Positions 46,957-58,286 of a stretch of DNA of 64,000 bases are shown in pieces. Below the pieces are notes generated by a model. That model ran no database searches. It saw only the letters and a program-made list of their open reading frames with translations, and had not been told where the DNA came from. This DNA comes from CBDFGT01 sp965247225. Lineage in GTDB: Bacteria > Pseudomonadota > Alphaproteobacteria > Rhizobiales > Rhizobiaceae. How positions within the stretch are numbered: the stretch's first letter is position 1; each line of letters opens with the position of its first letter. The position numbers and the translations under genes were made by a program. The stretch covers positions 206,952 through 270,951 of the forward strand of contig CBDFGT010000017.1 of the NCBI GenBank assembly GCA_965247225.1, in the 5' to 3' direction.

Positions 46957-47271
46957 ATGAAAGCATTTTGGGAGCGTGCACGGGCCTTTGAAGCAAAATT
47001 TGCCCGTAATGAAGACTTGAAGTTTCGCGCCGAAGTGCGCCGCAACAAGCTGATGGCCCTCTGGGCGGCGGATGTTCTGGGCAAGCCGGATGCCGATTCC
47101 TACAGTACGGATGTGATGATGGCAGCTGTTGAAAATCCTGTTCACGCCAATATTGTCAACCGCTTGCGCGATGATCTCAACGCTGCAGGGTTCAACGTAC
47201 GCGAAACGGAATTGGAAAGCCGCATGCAGGAACTGATGGTCTCTGTGGTTGAGGAAATGAAAGCTGCCTGA
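46957..47271 (+). CDS. DUF1476 protein, F1-ATPase zeta-subunit family (copy 1)
   Basis: 104 residues, starting MKAFWERARAFEAKFARNED and containing FRAEVRRNKLMALWAADVLG. DUF1476 proteins are small helical proteins of alphaproteobacteria; the Paracoccus member is the zeta inhibitor of the F1-ATPase, its N-terminus blocking rotation. Role here inferred from family. Its own terminator follows, and a second paralogue starts 192 bases later. The N-terminus differs from copy 2 (MKAFWERARAFE versus MSGINDREKAFE). Confidence 0.85.
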   Translation: MKAFWERARAFEAKFARNEDLKFRAEVRRNKLMALWAADVLGKPDADSYSTDVMMAAVENPVHANIVNRLRDDLNAAGFNVRETELESRMQELMVSVVEEMKAA

Positions 47272-47297
47272 TCCGGCACCTGCCAACCGGTCCTGAA

Positions 47298-47321
47298 AGG
47301 CTCGCATCTGCGAGCCTTTTT
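47298..47321 (+). terminator. Terminator after DUF1476 copy 1
   Basis: AGGCTCGCA (47298-47306) pairs with TGCGAGCCT (47309-47317), then TTTT. The loop is only TC, so the top pairs probably open. It separates the two paralogues into two transcription units. Confidence 0.88.
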
Positions 47322-47463
47322 GCCATTGTCCCTGCTGTCTGTACGGCCAATCCGGCCGGATTTCAAAAAAGTCGCATTGCACTTTTGCTCGTCATTTGAT
47401 TTATGGATTTTCAACCCCATATCAGGGTCCACATTCGGAAAATACAATTCGGGAGACCAGACA

Positions 47464-47775
47464 ATGAGCGGTATCAATGATCGGGAAAAGGCATTTGAAA
47501 GCAAGTTTGCCCATGATGCAGAACTGAAATTCAAGGCTGAAGCCCGCCGCAACAAGCTCCTTGGCCTTTGGGCAGCCGAACTCCTGGGCAAGGCTGATGC
47601 TGCTGCCTATGCATCGGAAGTGATCATGGCGGACTTTGAGGAGGCTGGCGACGACGATGTCGTGCGCAAGGTCAGGACAGATCTGGAAGCCGCCGGTATT
47701 TCCAAAACCGAAGCCGAGATTCGCGCCAAGATGAGTGAACTTCTGTCCGTGGCGGTTGACCAGCTTCAGGGCTGA
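47464..47775 (+). CDS. DUF1476 protein, F1-ATPase zeta-subunit family (copy 2)
   Basis: 103 residues from ATG 47464: MSGINDREKAFESKFAHDAE, FKAEARRNKLLGLWAAELLG, ending LSVAVDQLQG. It is the more canonical member (MSGxxDREKAFExKFAxD is the usual start), so it is the likelier true zeta subunit; copy 1 is the diverged one. Roughly 45% of residues agree between copies by eye. Both keep the RRNKLxxLWAAxxLGK block. Confidence 0.88.
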   Translation: MSGINDREKAFESKFAHDAELKFKAEARRNKLLGLWAAELLGKADAAAYASEVIMADFEEAGDDDVVRKVRTDLEAAGISKTEAEIRAKMSELLSVAVDQLQG

Positions 47776-47810
47776 GACCGCAGTTTCATAAAAAGAGCCG
47801 CTATTTCAGA

Positions 47811-47837
47811 ACCGTCCGGCAAAACGGGCGGTTTTTT
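47811..47837 (+). terminator. Terminator after DUF1476 copy 2
   Basis: ACCGTCCG (47811-47818) pairs with CGGGCGGT (47825-47832, one G-U), followed by TTTTT. It touches the stop of the convergent hydrolase gene at 47836. Confidence 0.85.
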
Positions 47838-48390
47838 ATGGTTTGAGCCGGCTCAGAAACCTGGCAAAGACCATCGTGCCCTCCGGCCACGGGCCATGGC
47901 CGGAATCGGCATTGATATGGCCGGATTCACCGGCATCGATAAATGTGGCCCCCCAGGAAGCGGCCAGTGCCTCTGCGGTGTCGAACGTCATGAAGGGGTC
48001 ATTCTTGCTGGCAATGACCATGGAGGGGAATGGCAGCGGGTTGCGCGGGTAGGGGCCGAAGGTCTGCAAATGCTGCGGGCGGATTGTCGCATTGGCCACA
48101 TCGGGCGGTGCCACCAGAAAGGCACCGGCAACGGGCCGTTGAAAATGCGGAATCGCATGGATGGCCGCGGCCACGCCCAGCGAATGGGCCACCAGCACCA
48201 CCGGCTTTTGCGCCGCATTCACCTCTTTGATAATGCGCGCAACCCAGTCTTCGCGCACCGGCTTGTGCCATTCCTGCTGCTCCACGCGCCGTGCGGTCGA
48301 CAGCTTTTCTTCCCAACGGCTCTGCCAGTGGGCGGGACCGGAATTGGTATAGCCGGGGATGATGAGGATCTCTGCGTCAGATGCTTTCAT
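47836..48390 (-). CDS. RBBP9/YdeN-family serine hydrolase
   Basis: 184 residues, alpha/beta-hydrolase fold of the RBBP9 group (LIIPGYTNSGPAHWQSRWEE is the family signature). Triad: Ser70 (VAHSLGV), Asp131 (SKNDPFM), His158 (ESGHINADSGHGPWPEG). Physiological substrate unknown for bacterial members. Intact. The IS630 element starts 49 bases upstream of its start and may have separated it from its promoter. Confidence 0.9.
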   Translation of the reverse strand: MKASDAEILIIPGYTNSGPAHWQSRWEEKLSTARRVEQQEWHKPVREDWVARIIKEVNAAQKPVVLVAHSLGVAAAIHAIPHFQRPVAGAFLVAPPDVANATIRPQHLQTFGPYPRNPLPFPSMVIASKNDPFMTFDTAEALAASWGATFIDAGESGHINADSGHGPWPEGTMVFARFLSRLKP

Positions 48391-48445
48391 GCGCCCTGTG
48401 TGCTGGCTGATGTGTGAGTCGTCAAGGGTTGTTTTTTAGAGCATT

Positions 48446-48988
48446 TCATGTTTTAACGGAAGCATATCCTGCGTTGGTGAGATAGTTGGCGCATTCGTCT
48501 GGTTGGATTGTTTCGACCAGTCTGCCGATGTGCTGCCATGTGTCCTTGACGGTTCTCTTCTGCGCGTGGCGCATCCAGTGTTTGATCTTGGAAAAGGCCT
48601 GTTCGATCGGATTGAGATCTGGCGAGTAAGGCGGCAGAAACCAGAGCCGTGCACCGGCGGCTTTGATGCTCTTGCGGATGGCCGGTGACTTGTGACTTCC
48701 GGGATTATCCATGATGACGATATCGCCCGGCTTGAGAACGGGAACCAGTTGCTGCTCGACACAGGCAAGAAAGCACTGGCCATTGATCGGTCCGTCGAAG
48801 GCACACGGGGCCGTCATGCCATCGCTCCTCAACGCGCCGAGGAATGTCAGCGTGCGCCCGTGGCCGTGTGGTGTAAAGGCCCGCAGGCGCTTGCCTTTTG
48901 GTCCCCAGCCCCGGATGGGCGTCATGTTGGTCTTGATCCAGGTCTCATCAATGAAGACAAGGCGTTCAGGATCGAGATGCTGCTGCAA
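48446..48988 (-). CDS. IS630 transposase, orfB (DDE domain)
   Basis: 180 residues from ATG 48988, though translation probably enters from orfA by frameshift, as the frame is open upstream (LFALEQTRADVARRRRRWKT). The DDE catalytic residues are in LVFIDETWIKTNM (D), IVIMDNPGSHKS (D) and PDLNPIEQAFSKIKHWM (E). Intact to the stop at 48446, close to the left end of the element. Confidence 0.9.
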   Translation of the reverse strand: MQQHLDPERLVFIDETWIKTNMTPIRGWGPKGKRLRAFTPHGHGRTLTFLGALRSDGMTAPCAFDGPINGQCFLACVEQQLVPVLKPGDIVIMDNPGSHKSPAIRKSIKAAGARLWFLPPYSPDLNPIEQAFSKIKHWMRHAQKRTVKDTWQHIGRLVETIQPDECANYLTNAGYASVKT

Positions 48989-49034
48989 TGTCTTCCATCG
49001 CCGTCGCCTGCGGGCGACGTCGGCACGGGTCTGC

Positions 49035-49394
49035 TCAAGGGCGAATAGTGTTTTTTTTAAAGCGCAGACCCTCGCTGCGTATGAATTCCCAAATTGTATT
49101 GTGTGAGACGGTAATGCCGCGCAAGGCCAGTTCGGCCTTCAGACCATGCAGCGTCAGATGCGGGTTCTGATCAAGCCGCTCGACAAGGAAGCCGCGATGG
49201 GGTTCCAGAAGGCGCTTGCGATGGCCTCCCATCTTGCCAGGGCGAACCGATCCGGTCGCGCGATAGCGCTGCGACCACTTCACCACCGAAGAGACGGCGA
49301 CCGAGAAACGCGCAGCCACGGCCCGACTGCGTTCACCGCTCAATACCGCCGCAACAACACGTTCACGAAGATCATTGGACAAAGGTGCGGTCAT
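49035..49394 (-). CDS. IS630 transposase, orfA (helix-turn-helix domain)
   Basis: 119 residues, MTAPLSNDLRERVVAAVLSG with two helix-turn-helix units (SRAVAARFSVAVSSVVKWSQ and LHGLKAELALRGITVSHNTI). It ends just after FKKNTIRP; the shift to orfB needs +1 (or -2) at the eight-A run (T-run 49051-49058 on the plus strand). This may be programmed slippage or a homopolymer count error; with seven A the two frames would be a single gene. Confidence 0.85.
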   Translation of the reverse strand: MTAPLSNDLRERVVAAVLSGERSRAVAARFSVAVSSVVKWSQRYRATGSVRPGKMGGHRKRLLEPHRGFLVERLDQNPHLTLHGLKAELALRGITVSHNTIWEFIRSEGLRFKKNTIRP

Positions 49395-49499
49395 CAGATG
49401 CTGGCCTCCTTCCAGCCAGCATCAATGAATCAGAACAAAAGTGATTTTGGAATCCCTCCCGATTCAGAATAGGACGGAAATGCTCTAGTGGATGGATCG

Positions 49500-49687
49500 G
49501 GATGTTTCGAGTGCGGATTGCGCGTCGCTTCACCCGCCACCTCAACATGAGGGTTTGGGGGATTTCGCGGCTGACCCTGAACTCTCGAATGGGGGTGGCG
49601 GTTCTCCTCACCCTCACACTGAGGTGCCCGCGCGAGCCAGAGGCGACGCGGGCCTCGAAGTGTCCGGGCCGGTCATCCCAAAAACCG
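49500..49687. repeat. Mosaic intergenic repeat, copy 1 (composite)
   Basis: Starts GGATGTTTCGAGTGCGGATT and continues with the CACCTCAACATGAGG motif, then a second module with CCTCACCCTCACACTGAGG and GCGGGCCTCGAAG. The first module recurs at 50352-50405 and, more diverged, at 50532-50576. The modular build and location between genes resemble rhizobial intergenic mosaic elements. No gene is seen here. Confidence 0.7.
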
Positions 49688-50014
49688 CTATGCCGCGCCC
49701 TTGGCTGCAAACACCTTCGCCGTACCGTCAGGGTCGGATGCAATCACCCGCAGATAGGATTTGGCCGTCTGGTCCGGTTCGGTGCGGCCCTGTTCCCAGT
49801 CGCGAAGCGTACCAAGCGGAATCTGGTAGCGGCTGGCAAATTCTTCCTGTGTCAGCTCCAGCGCCCGGCGGATGATTTTGACCTGCGGCGTGCGTCGCGC
49901 GGTCTGGAAATCGGCTTGCGACCACGGCAGATTGTCAGGGTCAGCAAGCGCATTGGCATGGGTTTCATCGTCGCTCATCGTGTCAAGCGGGCTTGGTTCA
50001 GCGGTTGTCTTCAT
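49688..50014 (-). CDS. XRE-type antitoxin of a BrnT module
   Basis: 108 residues with a C-terminal helix-turn-helix (RRALELTQEEFASRYQIPLG, then TLRDWEQGRTEPDQ). The first 45 residues are acidic and probably wrap the toxin. It overlaps the toxin gene by 17 bases, in toxin-first order. Such HTH proteins replace the classical BrnA antitoxin in many rhizobial BrnT modules; they also repress their own operon, by family analogy. Confidence 0.82.
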   Translation of the reverse strand: MKTTAEPSPLDTMSDDETHANALADPDNLPWSQADFQTARRTPQVKIIRRALELTQEEFASRYQIPLGTLRDWEQGRTEPDQTAKSYLRVIASDPDGTAKVFAAKGAA

Positions 50015-50273
50015 AGGCCTGACGTTCCGTTCTGTAGGCTTTTCTGGCCGAAATCATCCTGATGCGCTCTTGTCGTTCCGTGTAAATCACACTTAGAAGA
50101 TGGCCACCGGCCATGCCGATAATTTTCAGGCGGATCTCACCGTAATCAGCAGTTCTGTCTTCAAATTCGACGGCGAAGGGATCGCGAAACACCGCCTTTG
50201 CTGCATCAAAACCAATACCGTGCTTGACAATGTTGCCGACCGCCTTCGCATCATCCCATTCAAATATTAGCAT
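49998..50273 (-). CDS. BrnT-family ribonuclease toxin
   Basis: 91 residues of the BrnT/DUF497 family: MLIFEWDDAKAVGNIVKHGI, then GFDAAKAVFRDPFAVEFEDR and a YTERQERIRMISARKA end. BrnT is a RelE-fold RNase that stops translation under stress; the conserved FEWDxxKxxxNxxKHGxxF start is present. It forms an operon with the overlapping HTH antitoxin gene. It is bordered on both sides by mosaic repeats, consistent with a mobile cassette. Confidence 0.88.
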   Translation of the reverse strand: MLIFEWDDAKAVGNIVKHGIGFDAAKAVFRDPFAVEFEDRTADYGEIRLKIIGMAGGHLLSVIYTERQERIRMISARKAYRTERQAYEDNR

Positions 50274-50351
50274 GGAAACCTACGGAAATCCAGTAGTGCG
50301 TTGCTTTGTGTATTTGCGATAGTATGAGTTTGGTTGCGGTTTGCAAGAACT

Positions 50352-50405
50352 GGATGTTTCGAGGGCGGATTGCGCTGCGCTGCATCCGCCACCTCAACAT
50401 GAGAG
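50352..50405. repeat. Mosaic intergenic repeat, copy 2
   Basis: GGATGTTTCGAGGGCGGATT and on to CACCTCAACATGAG. Inside, GGCGGAT (50364-50370) pairs with ATCCGCC (50384-50390). It stands in the 328-base gene-free gap between the toxin gene and the 53-aa gene; nothing else coding is seen in that gap. Confidence 0.72.
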
Positions 50406-50531
50406 CTTGGTGCTATACCGCACCTTTCATCACAAACGCCCTTGCTGTGTAAGGGGCTGCAATCTCTTTCCCTGAAGGTAAGGCACTTGTTCTGCGTATA
50501 CAAAAAGGCCTCGAACCATCGAGCAGAGCGC

Positions 50532-50576
50532 GGGATGGTTCGAGTGCCAAGCTCTCCCAGGCTAGCTCAACATGAG
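50532..50576. repeat. Mosaic intergenic repeat, copy 3 (diverged)
   Basis: GGATGGTTCGAGTGCCAAGC at the start and GCTCAACATGAG at the end keep the frame of the family, with the middle changed. It lies in the same gap as copy 2 and precedes the 3' end of the 53-aa gene. Confidence 0.5.
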
Positions 50577-50601
50577 TATCTGGTTTAAAAGCTCATTGGC
50601 A

Positions 50602-50763
50602 TTATTTATGAGGCTTCTGCGTCCCTTTCGTATCGCCATAGCCGGGCTTCGGCACCCGCTCTATCACTGTTGTTCTAGGGCGGCGCTCGGCGACAGAAAT
50701 AGGGATAAATTGACCTGTTTTTGCATCGCGGCCCGCTTCGAAAGTCTTACTATCTTTAGCCAT
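50602..50763 (-). CDS. 53-aa conserved-looking small protein
   Basis: ATG 50763 to TAA 50602: MAKDSKTFEAGRDAKTGQFI, then PISVAERRPRTTVIERVPKP and a polar tail. The GRDAKTGQFIPI core with an RRPxTTVxE follow-up is, from memory, a recurring pattern in short unannotated proteobacterial proteins. AGGAATTAAAAC upstream could be its ribosome site. It is below usual length cut-offs and easily missed. The function is unknown. Confidence 0.65.
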   Translation of the reverse strand: MAKDSKTFEAGRDAKTGQFIPISVAERRPRTTVIERVPKPGYGDTKGTQKPHK

Positions 50764-50899
50764 GTTTTAATTCCTTATACATGCTTTTGAATGTCGCTCA
50801 CTCGACTCCGATCGCAGACTCCCCTTATAGTACCCATGCTACAGGCTTTGGGAAGCAGTTCTCTTAGCCCCGCAAGAGCAACAGTTCTTTGCGGTTTGC

Positions 50900-50930
50900 A
50901 AAGCCGGGCCTTGGCGGGCTCGGCTTTGTT
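50900..50930. terminator. Terminator-like hairpin in the 50.8-51.0 kb gap
   Basis: AAAGCCG (50900-50906) pairs with CGGCTTT (50921-50927), followed by GTTGTTTC. The gap 50764-51044 has no gene; it holds this stem and the next one. Confidence 0.55.
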
Positions 50931-50995
50931 GTTTCTGGCGAACTCGACATAAAGATCTCCTTATATCTGATCCCGTTTTGTTCGCCAATTTACTT

Positions 50996-51017
50996 GGCCC
51001 GGGATTTTTCCCGGGCC
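50996..51017 (-). terminator. Hairpin after nrdJ
   Basis: GGCCCGGGA (50996-51004) pairs perfectly with TCCCGGGCC (51009-51017) around TTTT. It stands 28 bases beyond the nrdJ stop on the minus strand. No good T-run follows, so termination may be partial. Confidence 0.6.
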
Positions 51018-51044
51018 GTATTCATTCAAACCATCCGCTACCTA

Positions 51045-54798
<3,754 letters not shown>

Positions 54799-54928
54799 GT
54801 CGTCGTTCCTTGTTCTGGCCCCTGCAGCGCCGCTGCCGCGAGACAATAATAGTTCTTCCGGCAAAGCGCCTTGGGATCGCGCAGCCAGTTTTGCTTGCTT
54901 CGTCTGTATGGAGACTCAACGATGTGAG

Positions 54929-54944
54929 ACCCTATATATTGTGG
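54929..54944 (-). promoter_or_regulatory. NrdR box 1 upstream of nrdJ
   Basis: ACCCTATATATTGTGG on the plus strand (CCACAATATATAGGGT on the nrdJ strand) matches the NrdR consensus ACAC-ATATAT-GTGT. It begins 131 bases before the nrdJ ATG. NrdR is the ATP/dATP-sensing repressor of reductase genes. Confidence 0.75.
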
Positions 54945-54959
54945 CAAGGCTGACTGCAA

Positions 54960-54975
54960 AACCTAAATATAGTCT
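54960..54975 (-). promoter_or_regulatory. NrdR box 2 upstream of nrdJ
   Basis: AACCTAAATATAGTCT, weaker than box 1. Its start is 31 bases from that of box 1, three helical turns, the spacing typical of NrdR operator pairs, which is the strongest support for both calls. Confidence 0.72.
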
Positions 54976-55474
54976 TAACGCAGCTTTCATGCCACTATCC
55001 ACAGGTCGCTTTGGCGAAAAAATGCGACAATAAGCTGTCGCGACAGTGAGGCCATTGAAACCCGCACTACCCAGACATCATGTCTGCAATTTTATGATTT
55101 GATCAGCCCCGAAACTCTTTGATCACGCCGCCGCCGCAACGAGTTCCTATTAACGGGATATGCAGTGATTCCGTCAAGAGGTGGTTTGCAGCAGAATGAC
55201 GGACGCTAGATATTGTGTGTTTGGGGTGTGGAAAACGGGGAGAACGCCTGAATGCCGAAAAATCAGCAGGTTGCGCCGTTTCGTGGGTGTGTTGAACCCC
55301 CTGATGAGCGACGGGCAGGATAAAAAACAGAAAGATTTTTTTTGCGGCTTTCAAATTGCGAAAAATCATGGGTCCGTTGCCGCTTTGGGTTTGGCGACTG
55401 ATTCTCCGCGTCATCACAGTCATGAAATCCGAAAAGATCTTTTGAGAAAATTCATGTAACACACTGTAAAATAA
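54976..55474. other. Gene-free stretch upstream of nrdJ
   Basis: About 500 bases between the NrdR boxes and the terminator of the secreted Cache-like gene. I see no convincing gene on either strand, no tRNA and no cobalamin riboswitch signature. The AT-rich part at 54976-55030 probably carries the nrdJ promoter. A small RNA is possible but unsupported. Confidence 0.5.
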
Positions 55475-55502
55475 CAAACGGACCCTGCGGGTCCGTTTGT
55501 CT
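55475..55502 (-). terminator. Terminator of the chemoreceptor/Cache operon
   Basis: ACAAACGGACCC (55475-55486) pairs with GGGTCCGTTTGT (55490-55501), loop TGC. On the minus strand the stem ends in GTTATTTTAC, a loose T-rich tail. It is 22 bases beyond the stop of the 190-aa gene. Confidence 0.85.
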
Positions 55503-55523
55503 GTCGCTCAATGGAACATGCTG

Positions 55524-56096
55524 TTACAGCGCGTCGAGGTTTACACCGACGGTAATGGCTCCTATCGGAATTCCGGCCTCGTCGGAAATGGTCAGGCTCG
55601 CCTGTGACTGCAATGCCTGTGTTGATTCGTCCTTTTCGGCGGCGTCCACAAACAGAACATCCTTGCCGGCACCGAAACTCTTCTGGAACTTGTCCTCGTC
55701 ACCCTGCCAGTAATCCGATGTTGCATCGCTCTGGCCGACATTCAGTCCCTTGGCATCCATGACGAACACTTCGGCGATGACGCCATTGGAAGCGCCCTGC
55801 TTTTCTTTCAGGAAGGCAGAAACCGGATTGGCGAGAATAGCGTTAATCATCGGCTTTTCGGAGGAATCCACCTCGGCACGCCATGCCTGGTCCAGTGCGT
55901 CGATATCACCCTGCGCCAGACCGGCATTGGCTGCGTTCTGGGCCTTGACAGCCGAAATGATGACGGGGTCGTTGACCCAGGACTTGATGTCCGTGTTCAT
56001 GAATTCTGTCACCGGCGCCACATAGGCTTCTTCTGCCTGTGCGAAGGTGCAAAGGGAAAGGGTGGAAAGAAGAATAAAAACGTTACGCTTGATCAT
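55524..56096 (-). CDS. Secreted single Cache-like (PDC) sensor-domain protein
   Basis: 190 residues from ATG 56096. Signal peptide MIKRNVFILLSTLSLCTFAQ with cleavage near AQA-EE, so periplasmic. The C-terminal part (AEVFVMDAKGLNVGQSDATS, then DYWQGDEDKFQKSF and GIPIGAITVGVNLDAL) is the PAS-like Cache/PDC pattern seen as input domains of chemoreceptors and kinases, here free of any output domain. It lies 80 bases after the chemoreceptor on the same strand, so it may bind a ligand and present it to that receptor. The ligand is unknown. Confidence 0.8.
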   Translation of the reverse strand: MIKRNVFILLSTLSLCTFAQAEEAYVAPVTEFMNTDIKSWVNDPVIISAVKAQNAANAGLAQGDIDALDQAWRAEVDSSEKPMINAILANPVSAFLKEKQGASNGVIAEVFVMDAKGLNVGQSDATSDYWQGDEDKFQKSFGAGKDVLFVDAAEKDESTQALQSQASLTISDEAGIPIGAITVGVNLDAL

Positions 56097-56176
56097 GCTG
56101 TTTCCTCGGGTTGGCTTATTTTGTGACTGCACTGCACTGTATAAACCTCGTATTCCGGCACAGGTCTTGACCGGGA

Positions 56177-57976
56177 TCATGCCGTGTACCGCAACGGAGC
56201 GTAAGCGCCAGCAGGGTCTGCATCGCCACGTCCATCCAGTGAAAATCGTTCAACGGCACTTTTCAGATGAATGCCCTGCTGGTTCAGATCCTGGCAGGAA
56301 GCATTGGCTTCTTCCGCCATTGAGGCATTTTGCTGGGTGACCTTGTCCATACGTGTGATGGCCGTATTAACCTCGGCAAGGCTTGTTGCCTGGTCGCGAT
56401 AGGCGCTGACAATGGTCATGATGCTGGAGTTGATCTCCTCAAACTGTTCACCTATGGTCTTGAGGGCATCACCCGTACTGTTCACAAGGGCCACACCGGC
56501 GGCAACTTCCGTGTTGGAAGACTCAATCAGCCCCTTGATTTCCTTGGCTGCCTGTGCCGAACGCTGTGCCAGCGCCCGCACTTCCTGCGCAACAACGGCA
56601 AAGCCTTTGCCTGCGTCTCCGGCACGTGCAGCCTCGACTCCGGCATTGAGCGCCAGAAGATTGGTCTGGAAGGCAATTTCATCAATGACACCGATAATTT
56701 GGCCGATCTGCGTGGACGAATTCTCAATCTTGCCCATGGCACCAATAGCTTCACGCACCACGGTGTTGGAAGCATTGGCCCTGGACCGCGTTTCACCGAT
56801 CAGAACGCCGGCATTGGCTGTGACGGCGGAGGATTTCTGGACAGAGGCTGTCAATTCATCCAGGGCTGCTGCCGTCTGCTCAAGCGTTGCTGCCTGCTCT
56901 TCGGTCCTTTTGGAGAGCTGGTTCATGGCACCTGCAAGTTCGTGGGAGCCATTTTCCACCTGACGGGAAGATCGTGAAATATCACTTAATGTTTCTGAAA
57001 CGGCATCCACCATACGGTTGAAATTGGCCTCGATACTGCGGAAATCGGCACCCAGATCCGGCAGGTGCACGGTAAAATCGCCACCGGCCAGCTTCTCAAG
57101 CGCCACCGCCAGCGTGGATACGACATGCGTCTGTGCATCGGTCACTGATTGCATGGCTTGCGCATTGCGCGTGCGCTCAAGGCCAAGGGCGGCCCGTTGC
57201 TCCTCTGTTTGACGATCCTGCTCCTGCTTTTCGAGCGTGGCACGGCGAAACACATCAAGGGATTGTGCAACAACGCCCATCTCGTCGCCCTTGTGCAAAA
57301 ACGGGATGGGGGAATCCAGATCGCCCGATTGCAGGGTTCCGATCCGGGCGCTGATCTGCCGCAAGGGCCTGCCGACGAGATTGCGCATGGCGACAAAAAA
57401 CGCTGCCAGCCCGGCAAGGATCACCCCCGCCTGTATGCCGATCAGAAGCCCGGTGCTCCTGTAGGCTTCGCTATAGATCGCGTCTGTTGACCAGACCGTC
57501 GTGACCGTGCCCGTGGGCTTTCCTGCCTTGTCTTTGGGCAGGGGCGCGACAATGGCCACAAGGTCGTCGGCGGCATGCAGCTCGCTGACGACAGTTGAGT
57601 CAGGCTGCGCCGATATCAGTTCGGCCAGTTCAGCATCGGAATATGCGGCTGGAGCCGCATCCAGGGTCCATGTGTCAACCACCTTTCGGTCAAGGTTTGC
57701 GGCTGAAAACTGGACAAGATGCAAGGACGGATCGTTCCGGTACATGGCATAGGCATCGCGCACGACATCGGCCTTGCCCCATTTGACCCCGCCGCCCGCG
57801 ACAGAGGCAAACTGCTCGGCATTGCTTTTCCAGTTGGCAATGGCGTTGTGCAGGGAGGATCGTGTCTGGTTGTTCCATGTATAGGTCGCCATGACAGCAA
57901 GTCCGGCAATATTGGCCAGAACAATGATCAAGGAAAGCTTGGTCGTCAGCTTCATATTGGCAAACTGTTTTGTCAT
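56177..57976 (-). CDS. Methyl-accepting chemotaxis protein
   Basis: 599 residues from ATG 57976. Helix 1 (about 10-30: KLSLIIVLANIAGLAVMATY) and helix 2 (about 170-195: GLLIGIQAGVILAGLAAFFV) enclose a periplasmic sensor domain of 140 residues. A HAMP domain follows (RNLVGRPLRQISARIGTLQS), a second HAMP-like stretch (LAVALEKLAGGDFTVHLPDL) and the signalling hairpin with the invariant tip EIAFQTNLLALNAGVEAARA and GKGFAVVAQEVRALAQRSAQ. It ends without the NWETF-type CheR tether. No other chemotaxis gene is nearby. Confidence 0.93.
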   Translation of the reverse strand: MTKQFANMKLTTKLSLIIVLANIAGLAVMATYTWNNQTRSSLHNAIANWKSNAEQFASVAGGGVKWGKADVVRDAYAMYRNDPSLHLVQFSAANLDRKVVDTWTLDAAPAAYSDAELAELISAQPDSTVVSELHAADDLVAIVAPLPKDKAGKPTGTVTTVWSTDAIYSEAYRSTGLLIGIQAGVILAGLAAFFVAMRNLVGRPLRQISARIGTLQSGDLDSPIPFLHKGDEMGVVAQSLDVFRRATLEKQEQDRQTEEQRAALGLERTRNAQAMQSVTDAQTHVVSTLAVALEKLAGGDFTVHLPDLGADFRSIEANFNRMVDAVSETLSDISRSSRQVENGSHELAGAMNQLSKRTEEQAATLEQTAAALDELTASVQKSSAVTANAGVLIGETRSRANASNTVVREAIGAMGKIENSSTQIGQIIGVIDEIAFQTNLLALNAGVEAARAGDAGKGFAVVAQEVRALAQRSAQAAKEIKGLIESSNTEVAAGVALVNSTGDALKTIGEQFEEINSSIMTIVSAYRDQATSLAEVNTAITRMDKVTQQNASMAEEANASCQDLNQQGIHLKSAVERFSLDGRGDADPAGAYAPLRYTA

Positions 57977-58191
57977 GCGCCGTTCCCAATTCTGCCAGAT
58001 ATACCAAAGGCGGATTTCTCGGCTGCCCGTGCCACAGGAATGTCGCAACCGGCATGGCCTCATGCCCCGGAGGCAATGATGAATATTAAAAATAAATAAA
58101 ATATGTTAAAGATTGTATAATACAGTTTACTGTCGTTAAAGGAGATGGGCGAGCCGCACGCAATCGGTTCCTGTCATCGAGAGCTGGTATT

Positions 58192-58215
58192 AAAACCGGC
58201 CTTTAACCGGTTTTT
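58192..58215. terminator. Bidirectional terminator between chemoreceptor and lipB
   Basis: AAAACCGG (58192-58199) pairs with CCGGTTTT (58207-58214) around CCTTTAA, with T residues on one side and A on the other. On the minus strand it ends the lipB transcript. The gap 58082-58342 has no gene. Confidence 0.75.
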
Positions 58216-58286
58216 ACAGTCAGGTATTCCTATTGCGTGTCGCGCAAAAGTGTGCAGCGGTTTTGCGAAAAAGACACGCATAAACA

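Larger units (their letters stand above)
48439..49485 (-). mobile_element. IS630-family insertion sequence, 1047 bp
   Basis: The ends are GAGCATTTC at 48439 and its complement GAAATGCTC ending at 49485, flanked on both sides by TA (48437-48438 and 49486-49487), the target duplicated by this family. Inside are two overlapping frames, orfA and orfB, joined at a run of eight A. It sits in an intergenic gap between the RBBP9-type hydrolase and a repeat region and breaks no recognisable gene. Confidence 0.9.

Noticed and set aside
54799..55100. Possible cobalamin riboswitch before nrdJ
   Set aside because: No B12-box-like sequence seen; the NrdR box pair explains the conserved-looking part.
55103..55477. 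124-codon minus-strand frame upstream of nrdJ
   Set aside because: No ribosome site, rich in His/Pro/Arg without pattern, and its 5' end overlaps a terminator stem.
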